DNA of 64,000 nt, taken from contig JACRDQ010000029.1 of the NCBI GenBank assembly GCA_016218545.1, positions 1-64,000 on the forward strand. Reading direction: 5' to 3'. Shown here in pieces: positions 27,280 through 35,828 of the stretch (the first letter of the stretch is position 1; every line of letters begins with the position of its first letter). Below the pieces are notes generated by a model. The model had not been told where the DNA came from. It was given only the letters and a program-made list of their open reading frames with translations, and made no database searches. The position numbers and the translations under genes were made by a program. Source of the DNA: Elusimicrobiota bacterium. Lineage in GTDB: Bacteria; Elusimicrobiota; Elusimicrobia; UBA1565; UBA9628.

Positions 27280-28685
27280 GCCCTCGTTTCGAGGACCTGC
27301 GGCCCGACGACTATCCCCGCGTGGCCGGAGCCGCGGACTACGGGGAGATCTACCTCGAGGAGTCCCGCGGCCTGGGCATCCGGATGGAGGACTCCAGCAT
27401 CGACGACGTCGCCTCGGTCTCCGAGCGCGGCTTGGCGGTGCGCTTCCTGCGCCGCAAGGGCTCGGCCGTGGAGACCCTGCACGGCAGCGCCAACTCCATC
27501 GACCCTGCCACCGCGGCGCGCCTGAGCCGCGAGCTCCTGGGCAACCCCCTCAAGGCCGGGCAGGGCCGCGCCTTGAAGCCCACCATGCACCGGCACCCCA
27601 TGACGACCGACCCCTTGTCCGTGCCCCTGGACAAGAAGATCAGCATGCTGCGGCTCATGAACAGCCTGGTGCGGTCCGAGTTCCCCCACATCCGCCAGGT
27701 CACGCTCTCCTACGCGGAACGCCGCAAGGCCTTCGCGGTCATCAACTCGGACGGCGCCTTCCGGCGCGAGGAGCGCACGGGCCTGCTGCTCTCCCTGACG
27801 GTGGTGGCGGAGAAGAACGGCGTCCTGCAGAGCGGGACGGCCTCGGTCGGCGCGATCAAGGGCTTCGAGCTCCTCTCGGGGCAGGTTCCCGCCGGCCTGT
27901 GCCGCACCGCGGCCAAGCGGGCCGTGGCCAAGCTCGACGCTCCCAAGGCCAGGGCCGGGGAGACGACGGTCGTCATCTCCAGCTCGGCGGGAGGGACCCT
28001 CATCCACGAGGCCATCGGCCACTCCCTCGAGGCCGACGCCATCCAGGAGGGGACCTCCCCCGCCTACAAAGGTCGCCTGGGCAAGCTCGTGGCCCCGGAG
28101 ACCGTCTCCATCATCGACGACCCGACCATGCCCACCCTGCGCGGGAGCTTCGCTTTCGACGACGAGGGCGTGCCGGCCGGCCCCACGGTCCTGGTCAAGG
28201 ACGGCGTCCTCACGGACTACCTCTACGACCGCTCGACCGCCATGCGGGAAGGCAAGCCCTCCAACGGCCACGGCAGGCGCGAGTCCTTCTACTGCCGCCC
28301 CATCCCGCGCATGTCGAACCTCTACATCGCCCCGGGGCCCGACGACCCGGCGGTCATCTTGTCCGAGCTCAAGAGCGGCATCCTCGTGACGCACATGGGC
28401 TCCGGCCAGGTCAACACCACGACCGGGGAGTTCGTCTTCGAGGTCGACGAGGGCTATCGGGTGGAGGACGGACAGATCAAAGGACTCGTGCGCGACGCCA
28501 ATCTTCTCGGCGTGGGGCCCGAGGTGCTCAAGTCCATCGACCGGCTCGGCTCGGACCTGGGCTGGGGCATCGGCAGCTGCGGCAAGGACGGCCAGACCGT
28601 CCCGGTCACGGACGGCCAGCCGACCCTCCGCATCCCGAAACTCCTCATCGGAGGACGGCACGAAGGAGGCCCGGATGGCGTCTAA
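27276..28685 (+). CDS. tldD: TldD metalloprotease
   Basis: TldD is the catalytic subunit of the TldD/TldE protease, which in E. coli matures microcin B17 and CcdA and trims unfolded peptides. The 469 residues include the signature GTLIHEAIGHSLEAD, whose HExxxH binds zinc, plus GVPAGPTVLVKDGVLTDYL, NGHGRRESF and the C-terminal TGEFVFEVDEGY region. The ATG at 27276 overlaps the kinase stop by 4 bases. The partner tldE (pmbA) does not follow, so it must be elsewhere or absent. The next gene overlaps the end by 11 bases. Confidence 0.93.
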   Translation: MSPRFEDLRPDDYPRVAGAADYGEIYLEESRGLGIRMEDSSIDDVASVSERGLAVRFLRRKGSAVETLHGSANSIDPATAARLSRELLGNPLKAGQGRALKPTMHRHPMTTDPLSVPLDKKISMLRLMNSLVRSEFPHIRQVTLSYAERRKAFAVINSDGAFRREERTGLLLSLTVVAEKNGVLQSGTASVGAIKGFELLSGQVPAGLCRTAAKRAVAKLDAPKARAGETTVVISSSAGGTLIHEAIGHSLEADAIQEGTSPAYKGRLGKLVAPETVSIIDDPTMPTLRGSFAFDDEGVPAGPTVLVKDGVLTDYLYDRSTAMREGKPSNGHGRRESFYCRPIPRMSNLYIAPGPDDPAVILSELKSGILVTHMGSGQVNTTTGEFVFEVDEGYRVEDGQIKGLVRDANLLGVGPEVLKSIDRLGSDLGWGIGSCGKDGQTVPVTDGQPTLRIPKLLIGGRHEGGPDGV

Positions 28686-29142
28686 ACTCGTCCTGCTCGG
28701 TCTCTTGGCGTTCGTCAACGGCTGCCGCGAAACGACGACGGTCCCGGAAGCGCAAGACCGGCCTCTCCAGGCCGGAGGCGCCGCGTCCGGCCGGGAGGGG
28801 ATCATGGAATGGAAGGGACAACACTGCGGCGTGACGCAGCCCGCGAGCCGGGCGGCGAAGACGCCCGCCGAATGGACGGCCCTCTGGGCGCAGATCGGAC
28901 AGCCCGCCCCGACGGAGCTGGGCGAGCGCTTCGCCGCGGCCGTGTTCCTCGGCAGCCGCCCGACCGGAGGCTTCGGCGTCCGGTTCCGCGAGCCTTCGGC
29001 CGAGGGCGGCGCGCTCAAGGTCCGCTACGAGGTCCTCGTCCCCACGGGCTTCGTGACTCAGGCCTTCACCGAACCCTACGCGGTGCGGCTCTTCCCCAAG
29101 ACCGACCTTCCCGTCGAGCTCGTGGAGGCGGCCTCGCCATGA
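28675..29142 (+). CDS. PrcB-like putative lipoprotein
   Basis: A 155-residue exported protein. Residues 5-17 form a short hydrophobic signal ending in NGC, an imperfect lipobox with Cys17. The C-terminal half (TPAEWTALWAQIG, VFLGSRPTGGFGVRF, ALKVRYEVLVPTGFVTQAFT, PYAVRLFPKTD) follows the pattern of the PrcB C-terminal domain found in spirochaete dentilisin subunits and many secreted proteins of unknown role. It starts inside the tldD end and its stop overlaps the next ATG, so it is part of the kinase-tldD transcript. Confidence 0.65.
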   Translation: MASKLVLLGLLAFVNGCRETTTVPEAQDRPLQAGGAASGREGIMEWKGQHCGVTQPASRAAKTPAEWTALWAQIGQPAPTELGERFAAAVFLGSRPTGGFGVRFREPSAEGGALKVRYEVLVPTGFVTQAFTEPYAVRLFPKTDLPVELVEAASP

Positions 29143-29885
29143 TCCGCGGTTTCCTCCTCTGGAGCCTCCTGGCCTCGGCCCCGCCGGTCCAGGCCCAGGA
29201 GGCCGCGCCCCCCGCGCAGGAGGCGGCCGCGGCCGAGGAGGGCGGCCTCTGGTCGAGGCAAGGCTCCTCCCTGGTCCTCAGGGATTCCTCTGGGACCGTC
29301 GTCAACGAGATCCCGCTGCGGACCTCGGAAGAGCTCATGGGCTCGGGACTCAGGATGAGCAGGACCACGGGGAACGTCTCCGAGAACGGCCGTTTCGCGT
29401 GGACGCTCCACAAGACCACGGTCTGGAACCTCTCGAAGACGAAGGCCCTCCGCGAGGACCGCACCTTGCGCTTCTTCGGCACGAGCGGCCGGGAGCTCTG
29501 GTCCCAGCCGGGCGCCGACGCTCCGGCCCAAGGCGAGCCCGTGGCCATGAACGCCACGGGGGAGACCGTGGCCGTCTCGGTCCTGGGGCCCGGCGGCTGG
29601 AAGGTCTCCGTCAGGAGCTTCCTCGGCACCCCGGTCTGGGAGCTCGACGGTCTGCAGAACCTCTCCTCCGTCTCGCTGACCCCTGAGGGGGCCTACGCCC
29701 TCATCCGCTGGTCCGAGACGGACAAGAGCGCCACGCACACCTTCGTCGCGCCGGCCACCGGGGAGCGCAAGGACATCCCCTCCGACGAGTTCGTCCTCGG
29801 CGCGGCCAGGATATCGGCGGACGGCAAGGTCTTCGCGGGCCTCCGGCTCCTGCACGAGTTCAAGAAAGCCCCAGTCAAGCCATGA
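29139..29885 (+). CDS. Secreted protein of unknown function, beta-propeller-like
   Basis: Not recognised. The 248 residues start with a signal peptide (MIRGFLLWSLLASAPPVQAQ, cut near 20) and an Ala/Glu-rich linker. The remainder consists of repeating short strands (for example NEIPLRTSEELMGSG, FAWTLHKTTVWNLSKTK, VAVSVLGPGGWKVSVRSFLG, YALIRWSETDKS), reminiscent of an incomplete WD/PQQ-type propeller. The start at 29139 is set by the 4-base overlap with the PrcB-like gene and by the signal peptide. The stop overlaps the next gene by 4 bases. Confidence 0.6.
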   Translation: MIRGFLLWSLLASAPPVQAQEAAPPAQEAAAAEEGGLWSRQGSSLVLRDSSGTVVNEIPLRTSEELMGSGLRMSRTTGNVSENGRFAWTLHKTTVWNLSKTKALREDRTLRFFGTSGRELWSQPGADAPAQGEPVAMNATGETVAVSVLGPGGWKVSVRSFLGTPVWELDGLQNLSSVSLTPEGAYALIRWSETDKSATHTFVAPATGERKDIPSDEFVLGAARISADGKVFAGLRLLHEFKKAPVKP

Positions 29886-31462
29886 TCCGGGTCCGCCGCG
29901 GACTGGCCCTGCTGGGCTGCCTGGCGCTCCTCGGGGCCTTCCCCGCGGCCGCCCAGGTCGACCTCGACCTCTCCGAGCACGACGTCCTCATCGACCGCAT
30001 GAGGGAGACCCTCCAGAAGGACCCGTCCACGGTGGATTCCCTCGTCGACCGGATCGGGAAGTCCTCCATCGCGGGCCTCATCTCCACCAACGCGGACCAG
30101 GAAAAGCGCGCCGAGGACATCAAGCTCTGGATCGGCGAGAACCCGGAGCAAGCCGCCCAGATCGCGGTCGGGCTGGCCCGGGACGACGCCGAGGACGACG
30201 ACGCCTTCGAGTCAGCGCTCATGACGAGCCACCGCATGAGCAAGTCCGCGTTCAAGCTGAGCACCGAGCTCGACCGGACCATCTACGGCAGGCTCAAGAA
30301 GTCGAGCCGGCAGACCCGCGCGTCCAAGAACGACGAGGTCCTCAAGGACGAGCAGAAGGGCGAGTTGGTCAAGACCCTCTTCGAAGGGGACGGCTCCATG
30401 TCCGGCAAGGTGCTCACCTTCGACGGTCCCGGCGGAGGGGAGCCCCCTCCCGCCCCGGCCATCGCGGCCTCGGGATTCTACGACAACCTGAGCTCCCTGA
30501 ACATGGGCGGCTATTCGCCGCAACTGCTCGCCATCCAGAGCGCCCTCAACAACCGCCGGGTGCCGGGCGCCCCGCGCCTCGTCGAGACCGGCCGCCTCGA
30601 CTACGAGACCCTGAGCTACCCCGCCTACCAGATGCGCTACGACGTCGCCGGCCTCGACAAGCGCCTGCGCTTCGAGCGCAACCTCTCCCTCGCGCGCCTC
30701 CTGGGAAAGGACAGGTCCCTCACCGCCTCCCAGCTCCAGCGCGAGGAGACGGGCCGGCTGCTCGAGGCCGAGGCCGGAGGCAGAGCGCCCTCGGACCCCA
30801 GGCTCGCCAAGAGGCTCGCGCTCCTGGGGCGCATCAGGAGCCTTCTCGCGGACTTCGACGCCGCGGCGGGCGCCAGCAAGGACCCCGCGAAGATCACGCG
30901 CGGCCTGCTCCACTCCCTCGGCTCCAAGCAGAAGGAGGCCGCGCGCTGGCTCACGGTCGCCTCCCTGGAGGAGGAGCTCTCCATGGTCGAGTCCGAGGAG
31001 GGCTTCCTCTCCCCCGAGCTCCTGGCCGCGATCGACGCCTGCCCGGTGCCGGACGACGCCAAGACGGCCTACAAGCGCCGCGGGGAGGACTACCGCAAGA
31101 GGCTGTCCACCCTGAAGGCCAACGACGCCGCGGCCATCGCCGGACTCGAGGCCCCCGGGTGGGAGGCCGGCGTCGGCAAGGTGCAGGCCCTGCTCGCGCA
31201 GAACGCGGGCCTGCGCAAGGACCTGAGCCGCAACATCCGCGACTACACCGCGGTCCCGCCGCGCCTGGCCGCTACGCGGCGCGTCCTCCCCCGCTGGAAG
31301 CGGCTCCTCGACGACTTCGTCCGCCGTTTCCTGCCCTCGAGCGACTACGCCCTGCGGCTAAAAAGGGAAGAGTCGGAGTCCTCCCGGCTGAGAGACGTCT
31401 TTCTCAAGATCGCCTCAGGGGACCTCGAGGCGGCCCACCAGATCCTGACCGCCGGGTTCTAG
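29882..31462 (+). CDS. Secreted helical protein of unknown function
   Basis: Not recognised. The 526 residues carry a signal peptide (cut after AAA near residue 24) and are then largely alpha-helical and charged. A flexible Gly/Pro-rich segment near residues 178-200 divides a roughly 155-residue N-terminal part from a C-terminal part containing SGFYDNLSSLNMGGYSPQLL. There are no cysteine clusters or membrane helices after the signal. It ends the coupled gene run that began with the histidine kinase at 25717 (overlap of 4 bases with the gene before). It could be a periplasmic assembly or structural factor; no specific role is supported. Confidence 0.6.
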   Translation: MIRVRRGLALLGCLALLGAFPAAAQVDLDLSEHDVLIDRMRETLQKDPSTVDSLVDRIGKSSIAGLISTNADQEKRAEDIKLWIGENPEQAAQIAVGLARDDAEDDDAFESALMTSHRMSKSAFKLSTELDRTIYGRLKKSSRQTRASKNDEVLKDEQKGELVKTLFEGDGSMSGKVLTFDGPGGGEPPPAPAIAASGFYDNLSSLNMGGYSPQLLAIQSALNNRRVPGAPRLVETGRLDYETLSYPAYQMRYDVAGLDKRLRFERNLSLARLLGKDRSLTASQLQREETGRLLEAEAGGRAPSDPRLAKRLALLGRIRSLLADFDAAAGASKDPAKITRGLLHSLGSKQKEAARWLTVASLEEELSMVESEEGFLSPELLAAIDACPVPDDAKTAYKRRGEDYRKRLSTLKANDAAAIAGLEAPGWEAGVGKVQALLAQNAGLRKDLSRNIRDYTAVPPRLAATRRVLPRWKRLLDDFVRRFLPSSDYALRLKREESESSRLRDVFLKIASGDLEAAHQILTAGF

Positions 31463-31483
31463 GAGCCTGAGTCGGCGCGCCTA

Positions 31484-31492
31484 TGCTATGAT
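31484..31492 (+). promoter_or_regulatory. Extended -10 promoter of the secretin-domain gene
   Basis: TGC followed by TATGAT. An in-frame ATG lies inside the box itself (31488) and so cannot be the start. The downstream AAGGAGGT at 31506-31513, 7 bases before the ATG at 31521, is the strongest ribosome site in the window and fixes the true start. Confidence 0.6.
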
Positions 31493-31520
31493 TGGCCATA
31501 TTTGGAAGGAGGTGGATACC

Positions 31521-32099
31521 ATGAGGAAGATGCTGGCGGTTGCGTGCGTGGGAGCGGCGCTGATGGCGCAGGGGACGCGGGTCCGTGCAGCCGAAACTCA
31601 GGCTCCAGCCGGGCGCCATCCGCTCGACACCAGGGTCACGGTCCGCGTGAAAGGAGTGCCCATCGCGAATTTCCTCGACAACATCTCCGAGCAGGCCAAG
31701 GTGAATTTCATCGTCACCGAGGGCCTCGAGGGCAAGCAGGTCACGGCCTTCCTGCAGAACGTCACGGCGCGGGAGGCCCTCCAGATCCTGCTGGAGATCA
31801 AGGGCCTGACCTACCAGCAGATCGGGAGGACCAACACCTACGTGATCGCTCCCCGCTCTAAGGAGGTCGAACCCGTGAGCACGCGCATCTACTCGCTGGA
31901 CCACATCGACCTGGACGCCTCGGGAGGGGACACCGCGATCGTCCTGGCCGTGCGGAGCGTGCTCAGCAAGGCGGGAAGGGTCGTGGCCGACCCGTGGACC
32001 AACGTCCTCGTGGTCACCGACTTCCCGGAGCTCTTCCCCCAGATCGAGCAGGTCATCGCCGAGCTCGACAAGCCCTCCCGGAACGTCAAGAAGAAGTGA
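31521..32099 (+). CDS. Secretin N0-N1-domain protein lacking the pore domain
   Basis: A 192-residue exported protein with signal peptide (about 1-23). Residues about 36-110 match the secretin/TonB short N-terminal (N0/STN) domain, with VTVRVKGVPIANFLDNISEQ and TAREALQILLEIKGLTYQQI. Residues about 115-185 look like an N1 ring domain (YSLDHIDLD..., VVADPWTNVLVVTDFPELF). The protein stops there: the C-terminal secretin barrel is missing and no downstream frame restores it. It may be a periplasmic accessory ring of a type IV pilus or type II-like machine; the pseudopilin genes start 2 kb downstream. Confidence 0.78.
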   Translation: MRKMLAVACVGAALMAQGTRVRAAETQAPAGRHPLDTRVTVRVKGVPIANFLDNISEQAKVNFIVTEGLEGKQVTAFLQNVTAREALQILLEIKGLTYQQIGRTNTYVIAPRSKEVEPVSTRIYSLDHIDLDASGGDTAIVLAVRSVLSKAGRVVADPWTNVLVVTDFPELFPQIEQVIAELDKPSRNVKKK

Positions 32100-32115
32100 A
32101 CGAGGGGCGGCCCCC

Positions 32116-32133
32116 CCGGCTCGCTCAAGCCGG
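32116..32133. terminator. Short hairpin between two convergent genes
   Basis: CCGGCT (32116-32121) pairs with AGCCGG (32128-32133); the loop contains the stop codon of the minus-strand response regulator. No T-run follows on either strand. It may mark a shared transcript end. Confidence 0.4.
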
Positions 32134-32823
32134 CGGCGCGATGCTGTAGCCTCGGCCCGAGACGACGATGAGCCACCGGTCCGAGCGCCAGCCGAGCTTG
32201 AGCCGGACGCGGCGGACGTGCACGTCCACGGTCCGAAGCGCGATCTCGGAGGGCGGGTCCATCCCCCAGACCCGGCGGTAGAGCTCAGACCGGTCCTCGG
32301 GCTCCGGGCTGCGGCAAGCCAGCTCGTAGAGGAGGCTGAACTCCTTGGGCGTCAGGTGCGGGAACTCCTTGCCCTTGAGCGTGACGAGCTTGCGGCCGTA
32401 GTCGAGGCGCAGGTCTCCGACCGCGACCTCGGGCGGATGCTCCGCCTCGGGCCGTGAGCGCCTCAGCAGAGCCCGGCAATAGGCCAGCAGCCTATCCGCC
32501 TTGACCGGCTTGGTCAGGTAGTCGTCGGCTCCCATGTCGAGGCAGGCCACGTCCTGGCCCTCGCGGTCGTTGCCGGTCAGGATGAGGACCGGGATGCTCG
32601 CGCTGCGCAGGTCCTGCTTGAGCCGCTGGCAGACCTCGATGCCGCCGATGCCGGGCAGGACGAGGTCGAGGATGATGAGGTCCGGCGTCTCCGCGAGCGC
32701 CTTGGCCGCTCCCGCCGTGCCCGTGGCGGCCTCGGCCACGGCGTAGCCGTCGCGGACCAGGACGTCGGCCACGGCTCTGCGGAACGCGGCGTCGTCTTCG
32801 ATGAGCAGGACCCTTTGAGCCAT
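32125..32823 (-). CDS. OmpR/PhoB-family response regulator
   Basis: A 232-residue DNA-binding regulator. The receiver domain has acidic pocket E9-D10-D11, phospho-acceptor Asp53 in LIILDLVLPGIGG and the switch Lys105 in DYLTKPVKAD. Residues about 130-230 form the winged helix with FPHLTPKEFSLLYELA and a C-terminal RTVDVHVRRVRLKLG recognition helix. It is transcribed away from the histidine kinase at 32850; the two starts are 26 bases apart and share one AT-rich -10 region, so they very probably form a divergent pair. Confidence 0.93.
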   Translation of the reverse strand: MAQRVLLIEDDAAFRRAVADVLVRDGYAVAEAATGTAGAAKALAETPDLIILDLVLPGIGGIEVCQRLKQDLRSASIPVLILTGNDREGQDVACLDMGADDYLTKPVKADRLLAYCRALLRRSRPEAEHPPEVAVGDLRLDYGRKLVTLKGKEFPHLTPKEFSLLYELACRSPEPEDRSELYRRVWGMDPPSEIALRTVDVHVRRVRLKLGWRSDRWLIVVSGRGYSIAPPA

Positions 32824-32829
32824 CGGCTT

Positions 32830-32840
32830 TATTATATAAC
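32830..32840. promoter_or_regulatory. Shared divergent -10 region of a two-component pair, leaderless both ways
   Basis: On the minus strand TATAAT (32836 to 32831) is 7 bases before the regulator ATG at 32823. On the plus strand TATAAC (32835-32840) is 9 bases before the kinase ATG at 32850. The boxes overlap, so only one polymerase can sit there at a time, and neither gene has room for a ribosome-binding site. Confidence 0.6.
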
Positions 32841-32849
32841 CTTACCGGT

Positions 32850-34046
32850 ATGCGGAGCAGATACCTGCTGTTCTTCCGCGCGGTCCTGGCCGAGACCCTG
32901 CTCCTGCAGTGCCTCTACGCCCCGGGCGAAGCGGGGCAGGGCTGGCGGCACTGGATACTGCTCGGGCTCTACGCCTTCTTCGCCGTGTCCTTCTTCCTCC
33001 TCGAGAGCCGCCTGCCGGCCCTCGGGGCCTGGCTCCCCGTCTCCTTCATCGTGGACCTGGGGATGACCTCGCTGATCCTGCACGCGGCCGGCGGGTTCGC
33101 CGACGACTTCCACATGGCCTTCTTCCTGGTCATCCTAAGCACGGCCCTCATCGACAGCATGACCTTCAGCTTCGTGGTGGGCGGGGTGGCCTGCGCGGTC
33201 TACGCGTCGCTCGCCCTGCCCAGCTTTCGCGACGCTCTGCAGCCCTTCTACCTCCTGCGCCTCTCTCTGCTCCTGACCACGGCCTTCTTCAGCACCTTCA
33301 TCGCAGACCATGCCCGGCGCGTCAAGACCGCCACGGCGAAGGAGTTCGAGGAACGGCTCGCCTGGCTGGAGCGCCTCTCCTTCACGGGTCAAGCGCTCGC
33401 GCGCGTCCTCCACGAGCTCAAGACGCCCCTGGGCACCATCGGCCTCACCGCGGAGTCGGCCCGGACCCTGCTCGCCAAGGGCGACGCGTCCGGGCTCGAG
33501 ACCCGCCTGGCCGGCATCGAGGCCGAAGCGGACCGCGCCGCCGGGATCGTTTCCGGCTATCTCGAGTTCGTCCGGCCCACCCAGCTCCCTCTCACCCCCC
33601 TGCCCATCCAGGAGCCGCTGCGGCAGGCCTTGGCCTCGGCCAGCCTCCGCCTGGATGAGATGAACATCGCTGTCTTGCAGGACCTGGGCCCGGACCTCGT
33701 GGTGGAGGCAAGCCGCCGCCACCTCGTCCAGCTCTTCACCATCCTCATCGACAACGCCATCGCGGCCATGCCCCTGGGCGGCAGGCTGACCGTGCGGGTG
33801 CGCCCCGAGTCGGGCAAGGCCGTGGCGGCCATCCAGGACACGGGCGTGGGCCTGACCCCCGAGGCGCAGGCCCGGCTCTTCGAGGACTTCGCCACGTCGA
33901 GGCCCGAGGCCGGCGGCACGGGCCTGGGACTCTCCATCGGCCGCTGGATCGCGCTCAAGCACCACGGCGACCTCTCGCTCGCCAGCCCCGGCCAAGCCAA
34001 GGGCGCGGTCGCCACGATGACCCTTCCCCTCGCCGCCCAACGTTAA
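32850..34046 (+). CDS. Membrane sensor histidine kinase
   Basis: A 398-residue kinase with about five N-terminal transmembrane helices (residues 8-152), little exposed sensor mass, then HisKA with His188 in LARVLHELKTPLGTIGL. The ATPase contains the N box LIDNAIAAMP, IQDTGVGLTP and GGTGLGLSIGRW. A membrane-embedded sensor of this kind often reads envelope state or a membrane partner. It is divergent from the OmpR-type regulator at 32823, its likely target. The pseudopilin-like genes start 45 bases downstream, so the pair might control them. Confidence 0.92.
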   Translation: MRSRYLLFFRAVLAETLLLQCLYAPGEAGQGWRHWILLGLYAFFAVSFFLLESRLPALGAWLPVSFIVDLGMTSLILHAAGGFADDFHMAFFLVILSTALIDSMTFSFVVGGVACAVYASLALPSFRDALQPFYLLRLSLLLTTAFFSTFIADHARRVKTATAKEFEERLAWLERLSFTGQALARVLHELKTPLGTIGLTAESARTLLAKGDASGLETRLAGIEAEADRAAGIVSGYLEFVRPTQLPLTPLPIQEPLRQALASASLRLDEMNIAVLQDLGPDLVVEASRRHLVQLFTILIDNAIAAMPLGGRLTVRVRPESGKAVAAIQDTGVGLTPEAQARLFEDFATSRPEAGGTGLGLSIGRWIALKHHGDLSLASPGQAKGAVATMTLPLAAQR

Positions 34047-34094
34047 CAAAAAGTTTGGTGGCGGGCTCCCCCCCGCGGGGCTAACCTATGGGTG

Positions 34095-35828
34095 ATGACC
34101 GCCAGGACTTCACGACGGCTGCAGCGCAAGGCCAAGGGCGCGGTCCAGGCCGGAGGCCGAGCGTCCCGAGCGCCCTCAGGAAAGGCGTGGACGGCTCGGG
34201 GCTCCATCCTCCTGGAGACGGTGCTGGCCATGTTCATCATGACCACGGTGGGCGTGTCCCTGCTCTCCATGGTCCAACGCTCGCTCGTCGTGTCCTTCAA
34301 GGCCCGCGAGCAGATGACCTGCTCCCGCATGGTCCAGACCGGCTCGGCCCGGATCAAGAACCTCGACTTCTACTACCTCTTCGCCGCCGACTCCGGCCAG
34401 GCGGGCTACGGCCTGCAGGCGGCCTATCCCTATCGGACCTCGTTGGACGGGATCAAAAGCACCCTGGGAACAGCCCAGTTCGACCGGTTCCGCATCCAGG
34501 TGACCTTCATGCGCCGGGACATCTCGGACTCCAACGGCGACGGCCTCACCTCGGACCTCGTCCCGTTCAAAGACGACAACGCCGACGCCATCGATGACAT
34601 CGACTCCAACATCCGCTACCGGGACCAGAACACGGACGGGGATTTCTTCGACACCTACGTCGCGGCCGGCCGGACGGTGGCGGAGCAGCCCGACACCCAC
34701 ATCAAGAAGGTGCAGCTCGACATCTTCCGCCGGGGCCGTCTCGTCTGCTCCCAGACCGAGCTCGTCTCCCTGGAGCAGTTCTCAGGGGACTACAACCCCT
34801 CCAGCGAGGCCTCCCTCTCCCTGCTGATCTCCACTCCGGCCAACAACGGCTTCCTGTACAGCCTCGCCTCGGCCAGCCAACAGCAGGCCTGGGCCCTGCC
34901 GTTGTCCAAGCCCTACCCCGCCGACATCCAGCGCTACCGCGCAGACAGCGTCTCCCCCTTGACGGTCGCGGGCGAGACCGACCCCCTGGCCGGCGTGAAC
35001 CTCTACGTCAACGCCAGCGGCGTCCTTGCGAACCTCGCCGCGGGCATGGACGGAGCCTTCTCCGGCCCGCCTCTGGCGGTCACGCTCGCCTTGGCGGAGG
35101 GCGGCGACGAGCTGCGCGGCCAGGCGTCCAAGGACGGCTACACCTCCCCCATCGGGCAGAGGAGCCTCATCTACGACCTCCAGCCCCCCTCGGCCTCGTC
35201 CCTGTCCCCGGCTCCGGGGGGCACGGCCAACACCAGGTCCCCTTACGTGGCCGCGGTCCTCGCCGACCCAGGGCTCTCCACGACCACGACCAGCGGCATC
35301 TGCCCCGACGTCATCACCCTCCTCATCGACGGCGCTGCGGTCGGCCACTCCTACCTCGACGGCGCCGTGGTCTGGATCGACCCGGCCACCGGCGCCTCCC
35401 CCGTGCTTTCGACCGGGACCTACGCCGCGGCCGTCGAGTTCGGCGATTACGCCGGCTACAAGGCGAGCGTCACCTGGACCTTCACCCTCGCCGTCCCGGA
35501 CACGGACAACTCGGCCCCTTCGGTCGCCAACAAGACGCCCCTCGGCGCCTCGGCCCCCTCCCTGCCCGAGATCTCGGCCAAGGTCTTCGACAACCAGAGC
35601 GGCATCATCCCCGCCAGCATCGTCCTGAAGCTCGACGGGGCGGTGGTCGTGGATTCCTCCGACATCGGCTCCCACTACGACCCGGGCACGGACCGGGTCT
35701 ACTACACGCCGGCCTCGAGCTTCGTCTCCGGGAGCAACCACTCCGTGGAGCTCACCGCCTCCCATTGGGCCACGGACCCGGCGGACAAGGTCACCACGGT
35801 CGAGACCTGGGACTTCACCATCGAATGA
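34095..35828 (+). CDS. Pseudopilin-like protein with Ca-loop-like repeats and Ig-like tail
   Basis: About 577 residues (GTG at 34092 or ATG at 34095; both fit). A long basic leader precedes a type III signal: G in WTARG, then SILLETVLAMFIM with Glu at +5 and a hydrophobic helix, as prepilin peptidase substrates have. A pilin-like region to about residue 240 includes acidic loops such as DSNGDGLTSD and DDNADAIDD that look like EF-hand calcium loops. The C-terminal half has repeated domains around LIYDLQPPSASSLSP and DNSAPSVANKTPLG, like bacterial Ig modules. It resembles PilV/PilW-type minor pilins in role. The next gene overlaps its stop (ATGA). Confidence 0.72.
   Translation: MTARTSRRLQRKAKGAVQAGGRASRAPSGKAWTARGSILLETVLAMFIMTTVGVSLLSMVQRSLVVSFKAREQMTCSRMVQTGSARIKNLDFYYLFAADSGQAGYGLQAAYPYRTSLDGIKSTLGTAQFDRFRIQVTFMRRDISDSNGDGLTSDLVPFKDDNADAIDDIDSNIRYRDQNTDGDFFDTYVAAGRTVAEQPDTHIKKVQLDIFRRGRLVCSQTELVSLEQFSGDYNPSSEASLSLLISTPANNGFLYSLASASQQQAWALPLSKPYPADIQRYRADSVSPLTVAGETDPLAGVNLYVNASGVLANLAAGMDGAFSGPPLAVTLALAEGGDELRGQASKDGYTSPIGQRSLIYDLQPPSASSLSPAPGGTANTRSPYVAAVLADPGLSTTTTSGICPDVITLLIDGAAVGHSYLDGAVVWIDPATGASPVLSTGTYAAAVEFGDYAGYKASVTWTFTLAVPDTDNSAPSVANKTPLGASAPSLPEISAKVFDNQSGIIPASIVLKLDGAVVVDSSDIGSHYDPGTDRVYYTPASSFVSGSNHSVELTASHWATDPADKVTTVETWDFTIE

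Noticed and set aside
31488..31520. Upstream ATG start for the secretin-domain protein
   Set aside because: That ATG lies inside the -10 box, and the extra 11 residues spoil the signal peptide; AAGGAGGT selects 31521.
34082..34087. TAACCT as a leaderless promoter for the first pseudopilin
   Set aside because: Spacing (7 bases to the ATG at 34095) fits, but the box is weak, no TG precedes it, and the start codon itself is ambiguous.
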